Source: VFJJ01 sp031362415
GTDB taxonomy: Bacteria > Actinomycetota > Acidimicrobiia > IMCC26256 > VFJJ01
Length of the DNA stretch: 10,046 bases
Direction: 5' to 3'
Assembly (NCBI GenBank): GCA_031362415.1
Contig: JANLSK010000100.1
Span: 1 to 10,046, forward strand
The notes under the pieces are model-generated. The model had not been told where the DNA came from and ran no database searches. It was given only the letters and a program-made list of their open reading frames with translations. Position numbers and translations under genes: made by a program. Shown one piece after another: positions 6,132-10,046 of the stretch (position 1 is the first letter of the stretch; every line of letters starts with the position of its first letter).

Positions 6132-7577
6132 GTGGGATCGAGCGATGAGATCGGTCGTGGCCGCGACGATGACGCCGGGCTCGTCCGCTGGGTCGAGCGG
6201 GAGCTGCGGGGCACGGTCACGCGGATCACCCGGATCGCTCGCTGGCGGCCGGCGTGGGACATCGACGTCGAGGTCGGCGGACGGGTGGTTGCGCTCCACG
6301 CTCGCGGTGAGCGTGAAGCCTCGATGCTGATGCCGTTCCGCATCGCCGACGAGGTGGTGGTGCACGATCTGCTGGAGGCGCATGGGCTGCCCGTCCCCCA
6401 CGCCTACGGCATCTGCGAAGACCCGAGGACGCTGGTGATGGACCGGCTGCCCGGTCACGTCGAGATGTCATTCGCCGCCAGCGACGCCGAGCGCGAGCGA
6501 CTGATCGACGAGTACCTCGAGCTGCTCGCCCGGGCGTACGAGATCCCCGTACCTGCCGCCGTCGCGGCCGGTCTCGACGTGCCTGCCGACGACGCCGCGA
6601 CCGCGCTGGGATATTTCCGGAGGATCGAAGCCGAGTACGACCCGTTGATGGAAGCGCAGCCGGTCGATCCGATGGTGGCGTTCTTCCGACGCTGGTTGGC
6701 CGAGCACGTCCCGCCGGGCCGCCACGGCCAGGCTCGCTTCGTCCTGTACGACGCGTTCCAGTTCATGTTCGCCGATGGACGGGTTACCGGGCTGCTCGAC
6801 TTCGAGCTGGCGCATGTCGGTGATCCGATGATGGACCTCGCGGCGCTGCGGGTGCGCGACACGATCAAGAGCATCGGTGATCTCGCTTGGCTGGCGGCGC
6901 GCTACGAGCGGGTCACCGGTATCACCGTCGACCACGACGTCGTCGAGTTTCACTGCGTGCTCTACAACGTGTTATCCGTGATCTCGACCCGACCGGCGCT
7001 GGCCGTTCCGGCGCCCGGCACCGACTGGTTGTCGTACCTCGCCTGGTACACCAACGGTGCCCGATGGGCATTCGAGGTGATCGCCGAGATGCGGGGCTAC
7101 GAGCTCGCCCCGGTGGCGATCCCCGAGCCGCGCCCGACCCGTCACGCCCCGGCGATCCGCCATCTCGTCGATGGTCTCCGCACGGCCGGGGTGGGGGCCG
7201 GGTCCCCGACGACCGGTGTGACATACGAGCGCGTGGCCCTGGGCAAGCTGGCGAATCACCTGCGGCGCATCGACGAGGTCGGGCCGGCCTTCGACGATGC
7301 CGCGCTGTCCGACCTGGCCGAGGCGCTGGGTCGCCGGCCCGATCCCGACGAGGCCGACGCCGCGCTCGTCGACCTCGTCCTGCACGCCGGACCCGAACGT
7401 GAGGAGGAGCTCGTGCGGTTGCTCGACGCCCGGGCGCAGCGGATGCAGCTGACGCTGGCGTCGCCGAGCTCGCGCATGGTTCGCCATCCGAGGCTTCGGA
7501 GCCTGCGCGCCGACCGTCCATCGGTGCGCGTCGCCGATGACGGCTGGCCGGCCGGCTCCATCCCGGGTACCGCCTGA
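6132..7577 (+). CDS. APH-fold phosphotransferase-like protein with non-canonical catalytic loop and C-terminal extension
   Basis: A 481-residue cytosolic protein of the APH/choline-kinase fold. The N-lobe covers about residues 15-100 and ends in the hinge-like stretch EDPRTLVMDRLPGHVE. The C-lobe keeps LLDFELAHVGDPMMDLA, with D223 in place of the DFG-type metal Asp. The catalytic loop, normally HGDxxxxN, reads VLYDAFQFMF. The Asp (D207) remains, but His is replaced by Leu, Gly by Tyr, and the Asn side by Gln210 after a two-residue shortening. It may be an altered kinase, may use another phosphoryl donor or mechanism, or may be inactive. From about residue 340 a helical, Asp/Arg/Leu-rich extension of about 140 residues follows, longer than typical ACAD10-like proteins. 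GTG 6132 is supported by GAGGGGAG with a 6-base spacer. It is divergent from the SDR and ends 31 bases from the convergent crotonase. The fold call is good and the substrate is unknown. Confidence 0.82.
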   Translation: MGSSDEIGRGRDDDAGLVRWVERELRGTVTRITRIARWRPAWDIDVEVGGRVVALHARGEREASMLMPFRIADEVVVHDLLEAHGLPVPHAYGICEDPRTLVMDRLPGHVEMSFAASDAERERLIDEYLELLARAYEIPVPAAVAAGLDVPADDAATALGYFRRIEAEYDPLMEAQPVDPMVAFFRRWLAEHVPPGRHGQARFVLYDAFQFMFADGRVTGLLDFELAHVGDPMMDLAALRVRDTIKSIGDLAWLAARYERVTGITVDHDVVEFHCVLYNVLSVISTRPALAVPAPGTDWLSYLAWYTNGARWAFEVIAEMRGYELAPVAIPEPRPTRHAPAIRHLVDGLRTAGVGAGSPTTGVTYERVALGKLANHLRRIDEVGPAFDDAALSDLAEALGRRPDPDEADAALVDLVLHAGPEREEELVRLLDARAQRMQLTLASPSSRMVRHPRLRSLRADRPSVRVADDGWPAGSIPGTA

Positions 7578-7579
7578 CG

Positions 7580-7599
7580 CCGAGTGGGCGCGACTTCGG
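7580..7599. terminator. Candidate short hairpin between convergent genes
   Basis: CCGAGT (7580-7585) pairs with ACTTCGG (7593-7599), with one bulged T and a 7-base loop, inside the 31-base gap between the phosphotransferase and crotonase stops. It has only six base pairs and no T-run, so this is a weak call supported mainly by position. Confidence 0.25.
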
Positions 7600-7608
7600 C
7601 CCCCGGTC

Positions 7609-8364
7609 TCAGCGGGCCGTCCATCGCGGTGGACGCTTCTCGAGAAAGGCCAGCACGCCCTCGCGCTGGTCGTCGGCTCCGGCGATGGCCTGCATCGCCC
7701 GCTGGGTCGTCGCCCAGCCGTCGTCGTCGTTTACGCTGACGATCTCGTCGATCGCCCGCAGGCACGCCTGCACGGAGAGCGGGGCGTTGGTGCAGATCCG
7801 CTCGGCCATGGCCACCGCAGCGTCGACGGCACCGCCCGGCTCGGTCAGCTCGTTCACCACGCCGGCCGCGTGCAAGCGGGCAGCCGACAGCGGCGTCCCG
7901 GTGAGCACCATCTCGCGTGCCAGGTTGAGGGGCAGCGCTCGGGGCGCTCGGAAGAGGCCGGCACACGTCGGCAGGAGGCCCCGGGCCACCTCCGGAAGCC
8001 CGAAGGTGGCCTCGCGTGAGGCCACGACGAGGTCGCAGGCGAGCACGATCTCGAAGCCCCCGCCGAGCGCGAACCCTTCGACCGCCGCGATCAGTGGCTT
8101 GGAGCGCGTGCGGCGGATGATCCCGTACTCGCCGCCGCGCTCGGTGAGGTAGTCGCCGTTGCTCGTGAGGTCGCTGCCCGCGCTGAACACCAGGTTGGTG
8201 CCGGTGAGCACGCCGGCCCAGATCTCGGGATCGTCGTCGATCGTCGAGAGCGCGGCATCGAGTTCGTCGGCGAGGGCCCGGTCGATCGCGTTGCGCTTGC
8301 GTTCACGCTGCATCGACACGACCATCACGCGGCCGAGGCGGGTGGTGGTCACGAGATCGCTCAT
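7609..8364 (-). CDS. Enoyl-CoA hydratase/isomerase family protein (crotonase)
   Basis: A 251-residue cytosolic protein of standard crotonase length. Members hydrate or isomerise enoyl-CoA thioesters, as in beta-oxidation. The CoA-binding start RERKRNAID is present. The two oxyanion-hole segments are FSAGSDL (60-66) and FALGGGFEIVLACDLVVAS (98-116). Both hydratase glutamates seem conserved: E105 in GGGFE and E125 in LPEV, corresponding to E144 and E164 of rat enoyl-CoA hydratase, so genuine hydratase activity is plausible. The following loop reads RGLLPTCAGLFR instead of the common GxxPxxGGTQR, which may shift substrate preference. ATG 8364 has the ribosome-binding site AGGAGA (8369-8374) five to six bases upstream. 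It lies 81 bases downstream of the substrate-binding protein on the same strand and is probably cotranscribed with it. Chain length and substrate are unknown. Confidence 0.93.
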   Translation of the reverse strand: MSDLVTTTRLGRVMVVSMQRERKRNAIDRALADELDAALSTIDDDPEIWAGVLTGTNLVFSAGSDLTSNGDYLTERGGEYGIIRRTRSKPLIAAVEGFALGGGFEIVLACDLVVASREATFGLPEVARGLLPTCAGLFRAPRALPLNLAREMVLTGTPLSAARLHAAGVVNELTEPGGAVDAAVAMAERICTNAPLSVQACLRAIDEIVSVNDDDGWATTQRAMQAIAGADDQREGVLAFLEKRPPRWTAR

Positions 8365-8410
8365 GGGGTCTCCTGGGTGGGAGAGATACGGGGCTTCGAC
8401 GTACTGCTGC

Positions 8411-8434
8411 GGCTGGTGGCGCGGCTGGTGGCGC
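8411..8434. repeat. 12-base perfect tandem duplication between two operon genes
   Basis: GGCTGGTGGCGC occurs twice without a gap (8411-8422 and 8423-8434) in the 81-base spacer between the substrate-binding protein stop and the crotonase start. It is probably a replication-slippage product and has no evident role. Confidence 0.7.
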
Positions 8435-8445
8435 GCTCCGGGGCG

Positions 8446-9585
8446 CTACTGGGGCTGGGCCCAGACCTTGGGCTCGCGCAGATGCCCGCGCCGGTGGGTC
8501 GTCATCGGATCGACGTCGTCGAACTGGCGGGCGACGAGGTAACCGGTACCCATCCAACCCCGCCGGGTCCACTTGCCGTAGGAGATGCGCGTGCCTGGGG
8601 CGCCGCTGGCCGCGGGAAGCATCTTCACCCGTTCGAGCGACTCGCAGACCCCACGCGGTGAGAGCGGCTTGGCGTCGGCGAGGGCGTAGACCACGATGGT
8701 GGCAAAGTCGCGCGACACCCCGGGTGTGTAGTAGGCGGGGCGACGGCCGTAGCGCTGCTCGAACTTGTCGAGGAACGCCACCGCCAAGGGGTTTTCCTCG
8801 TCGTAGAGATCGAGCCCGATCCAACCCAGGTATGCCTCTCTCACCGAGCGCGAGATGAACGCGTCCTGCCAGGCGGTGCCGGTGTACCGGGGCGGCGACC
8901 AGTCGATCTCGGTCAGCGCCTGATTGAGCCGCACCACCCCGAAGCCGAAGCCCAGGCTCACGATGGCGTCGGGAGCGGCTGCGTGCAGTCGGGCGGCGGT
9001 GGCCGACATGTCGTGGTCGGTGGTGGGGATGCGCTCCTCGGTCACGATCGTGAGGCCCTCGACCTTGGCGGCCCGGCGCAGGAAGCTCAGGTACTGCTCG
9101 CCGATCATCGATTCCTCGACGAGCACGGCGATGCGGCGGTGGCCGGCATGGGCCATGAGGTTGGCGAGCACGTAGGGCTCGTCGGGGAGCGAGCCGGACG
9201 AGAGCCCGAAGGTCCACTCGCCGAGCCAGTCGTCGCTGCCGCACCACGAGATCGCGGGCGTCCGGCCCTCGCGATCCAGGTACTCGCGAATGGGGATGGC
9301 GTTCTCGGACACCATGGGGCCGATGATGACGAGGCACCCGTCGTCAACGAGGGCGCGGGTCGCGTCGATCGCCGATTTCACCGAGCCACGCGGCAGTCCC
9401 TCACCCATGCGGAACACGACTTCGATGGGTCGATCGAGCAATCCTGACGACAGCGCGTCATCGAAGACGATCTGGATCGAGTCGAAGAAGTCGCGCTCGA
9501 AGTTCCACTCGTCGGGCGCAGGCGGAAACACGAAGTCGAACAGGACCCCGACCTTGATCGGCTGCTTGGCGGCGGCGATCGACAC
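8446..9585 (-). CDS. ABC-type branched-chain amino acid/amide substrate-binding-like protein without signal peptide
   Basis: A 379-residue Peripla_BP_6/LivK-like protein with two Rossmann-type lobes. Visible family landmarks are IKVGVLFDF near the N-terminus, the ligand-pocket run IIGPMVSENAIPIREYL, CGSDDWLGEWTFGL, the second-lobe start HRRIAVLVEESMIGEQYL, and a late YYTPGVSRDFATIVVYALAD. Such proteins normally sit outside the membrane and deliver a ligand to an ABC permease. Here the N-terminus (MSIAAAKQPIKVGV) has no hydrophobic signal segment or lipobox, and upstream codons in frame supply none. The start GTG 9585 is fixed by AGGGAAGGG (9592-9600), six bases away. No permease or ATPase gene is in view. 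It may be a cytosolic ligand-binding or sensor protein, as in AmiC-like systems, or may have lost export. It precedes the crotonase gene in a probable operon. Confidence 0.88.
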   Translation of the reverse strand: MSIAAAKQPIKVGVLFDFVFPPAPDEWNFERDFFDSIQIVFDDALSSGLLDRPIEVVFRMGEGLPRGSVKSAIDATRALVDDGCLVIIGPMVSENAIPIREYLDREGRTPAISWCGSDDWLGEWTFGLSSGSLPDEPYVLANLMAHAGHRRIAVLVEESMIGEQYLSFLRRAAKVEGLTIVTEERIPTTDHDMSATAARLHAAAPDAIVSLGFGFGVVRLNQALTEIDWSPPRYTGTAWQDAFISRSVREAYLGWIGLDLYDEENPLAVAFLDKFEQRYGRRPAYYTPGVSRDFATIVVYALADAKPLSPRGVCESLERVKMLPAASGAPGTRISYGKWTRRGWMGTGYLVARQFDDVDPMTTHRRGHLREPKVWAQPQ

Positions 9586-9591
9586 GGTGCA

Positions 9592-9600
9592 CCCTTCCCT
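9592..9600 (-). promoter_or_regulatory. Ribosome-binding site deciding the substrate-binding protein start
   Basis: On the minus strand AGGGAAGGG lies six bases before GTG 9585. It selects this GTG over the upstream ATG at 9723, whose extra 46 codons show no signal peptide and no family similarity. Confidence 0.65.
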
Positions 9601-9730
9601 CGTCGTTCCGGGCGCGCCCGGGTCGAACCTCGGGCGGATCGTACGGCGCGGCGCAGCCCAGTGCCTCCAGCGGCTCTGCTCCCATGACGGCGGTTGCTGC
9701 GCCATACGTGGGTTGCGGGTCACGACTCAG

Positions 9731-9796
9731 CACAACGCAGTCGACCTGCGCGTGCAGCGCACCGACGCCACACCGCAGGCGACCTGCGCGTGCAGC
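9731..9796. repeat. 28-base direct repeat pair, period 38
   Basis: Copies lie at 9731-9758 and 9769-9796 with two mismatches, separated by 10 bases. The invariant core is CGACCTGCGCGTGCAG (9742-9757 and 9780-9795), which contains a small dyad CTGC-GCGT-GCAG. The pair sits about 150-200 bases upstream of the substrate-binding protein gene. It may be a tandem operator for a dimeric regulator or a local duplication. Confidence 0.75.
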
Positions 9797-9891
9797 TCCC
9801 TCGTTGACATGCGTTGGCCCCACCCCCGTTTGCCTAGAGAGGGACGGGCGGCTCCGACGCGACATCTCGCGCCCGCAACCTGACACGAGCT

Positions 9892-9931
9892 GGGCGCCCG
9901 CCGCCACCGGGGGCGGGAGCAGCGGGCGCCC
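9892..9931 (-). terminator. Candidate hairpin terminator downstream of the Hsp20-like gene
   Basis: A perfect 9-base inverted repeat, GGGCGCCCG (9892-9900) and CGGGCGCCC (9923-9931), encloses 22 bases. It starts 15 bases beyond the Hsp20-like stop on the minus strand and would separate that gene from the substrate-binding protein operon. It lacks a T-run, so termination is inferred from position. Confidence 0.45.
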
Positions 9932-9946
9932 GGTTCCCCTCAGCCG

Positions 9947-10046
9947 TTACGACGCGTCAGCGGTCGTCGTCTCAATCGCTTCAGGGGCGGGGTTCCGGCC
10001 CCGGCCGATCTCGACCTTGCGCGGCTTGGCCTGTTCGGCGACGGGG
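9947..10046 (-). CDS. Probable Hsp20 (alpha-crystallin family) small heat-shock protein, C-terminal 32 residues only
   Basis: On the minus strand, the frame entering from the window edge reads PVAEQAKPRKVEIGRGRNPA and then a short acidic/Thr tail (PEAIETTTADAS), ending in TAA (9949-9947). PVAEQAKPRKVEI matches the C-terminal end of bacterial Hsp20 proteins, where an IPVAExAKPRKIxI-type segment follows the last beta-strand and mediates oligomer contacts. Such proteins are ATP-independent holdases that bind unfolding proteins in the cytosol. The alpha-crystallin domain lies outside the window, so the call rests on this short tail. A GC-rich hairpin follows the stop. The gene looks unrelated to the catabolic genes on its left. 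Confidence 0.65.
   Translation of the reverse strand, partial: PVAEQAKPRKVEIGRGRNPAPEAIETTTADAS

Larger units (their letters stand above)
9586..9946. other. Non-coding stretch between Hsp20-like gene and substrate-binding protein gene
   Basis: No gene is supported in these 361 bases; open frames on both strands lack family motifs or good starts. It holds the ribosome-binding site of the substrate-binding protein, a 14-base palindrome CCGGGCGCGCCCGG (9608-9621) and a -10-like TACGAT on the minus strand (9643-9638) without a good -35. It also holds the 28-base direct repeat pair, an isolated TTGACA (9804-9809, plus strand) and the hairpin downstream of the Hsp20-like gene. Confidence 0.6.

Noticed and set aside
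5855..6343. Upstream extension of the SDR reading frame
   Set aside because: The Rossmann glycine motif lies at the correct distance from ATG 5854. The extension crosses the divergent phosphotransferase start and shows no similarity to anything.
8303..9337. 344-codon minus-strand frame overlapping the substrate-binding protein
   Set aside because: It is a shifted frame of a confident gene, rich in Arg/His/Pro, and without motifs.
9804..9809. TTGACA, a perfect -35 box on the plus strand
   Set aside because: No -10 element lies 16-19 bases downstream (the nearest TAGAGA is 25 away), and no plus-strand gene follows.
9458..9907. 149-codon minus-strand frame between the Hsp20-like gene and the substrate-binding protein
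   Set aside because: It overlaps the start of the substrate-binding protein in another frame, has no motifs and no convincing ribosome-binding site. A small real gene cannot be fully excluded.
1..10046. Transposons, CRISPR arrays, tRNA or rRNA genes, toxin-antitoxin pairs, defence genes
   Set aside because: I saw no transposase motifs, spacer-repeat arrays, cloverleaf-like sequence or short coupled toxin-antitoxin frames in the window.

Overview
The window is high-GC DNA (about 70% by hand count over 181-300) with many GTG starts, 4-base start/stop overlaps and short intergenic gaps. The gene families are acyl-CoA/lipid-type catabolic accessories: APH/ACAD10-like phosphotransferases, COG2159 amidohydrolases, a P450, a classical SDR, a crotonase and an orphan branched-chain-type substrate-binding protein. 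This suggests an actinobacterium, perhaps Acidimicrobiia-like or mycobacterium/Frankia-like; that assignment is inference. The window start looks like a contig edge.

Layout. (1) 3-755 (+): the 3' part of an aminoglycoside-phosphotransferase-family gene. It is preceded in frame by a short segment resembling PurN (GAR formyltransferase) and by about 100 bases of lower GC, so it is a possible chimera or fusion. (2) 770-4964 (+): a promoter candidate and leader hairpin, then a tight operon of amidohydrolase 1, amidohydrolase 2, a TetR regulator and a cytochrome P450. The first three are joined by GTGA overlaps and the P450 follows 22 bases later. (3) 5099-5854 (-): a classical SDR convergent with the P450. 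(4) 5855-6131: a divergent control region rich in dyads, with three copies of CGACSGTCG. (5) 6132-7577 (+): a long phosphotransferase-fold protein with a non-canonical catalytic loop. (6) 9585-7609 (-): an operon of a substrate-binding protein without signal peptide, then a crotonase. (7) 9586-9946: a non-coding stretch with a 28-base direct repeat. (8) 9947-10046 (-): the C-terminal tail of a probable Hsp20 small heat-shock protein, followed by a hairpin.

Working model (inference): the plus-strand operon is a self-regulated catabolic cassette. The P450 would hydroxylate a hydrophobic substrate, the two amidohydrolase-fold proteins would act as hydrolase/decarboxylase-type enzymes, and TetR would sense the substrate or an intermediate. 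The SDR, crotonase and phosphotransferases would handle alcohol oxidation, enoyl-CoA hydration and hydroxyl phosphorylation. No ferredoxin, ferredoxin reductase or ABC permease is present. No mobile element, tRNA, rRNA or CRISPR array was seen.
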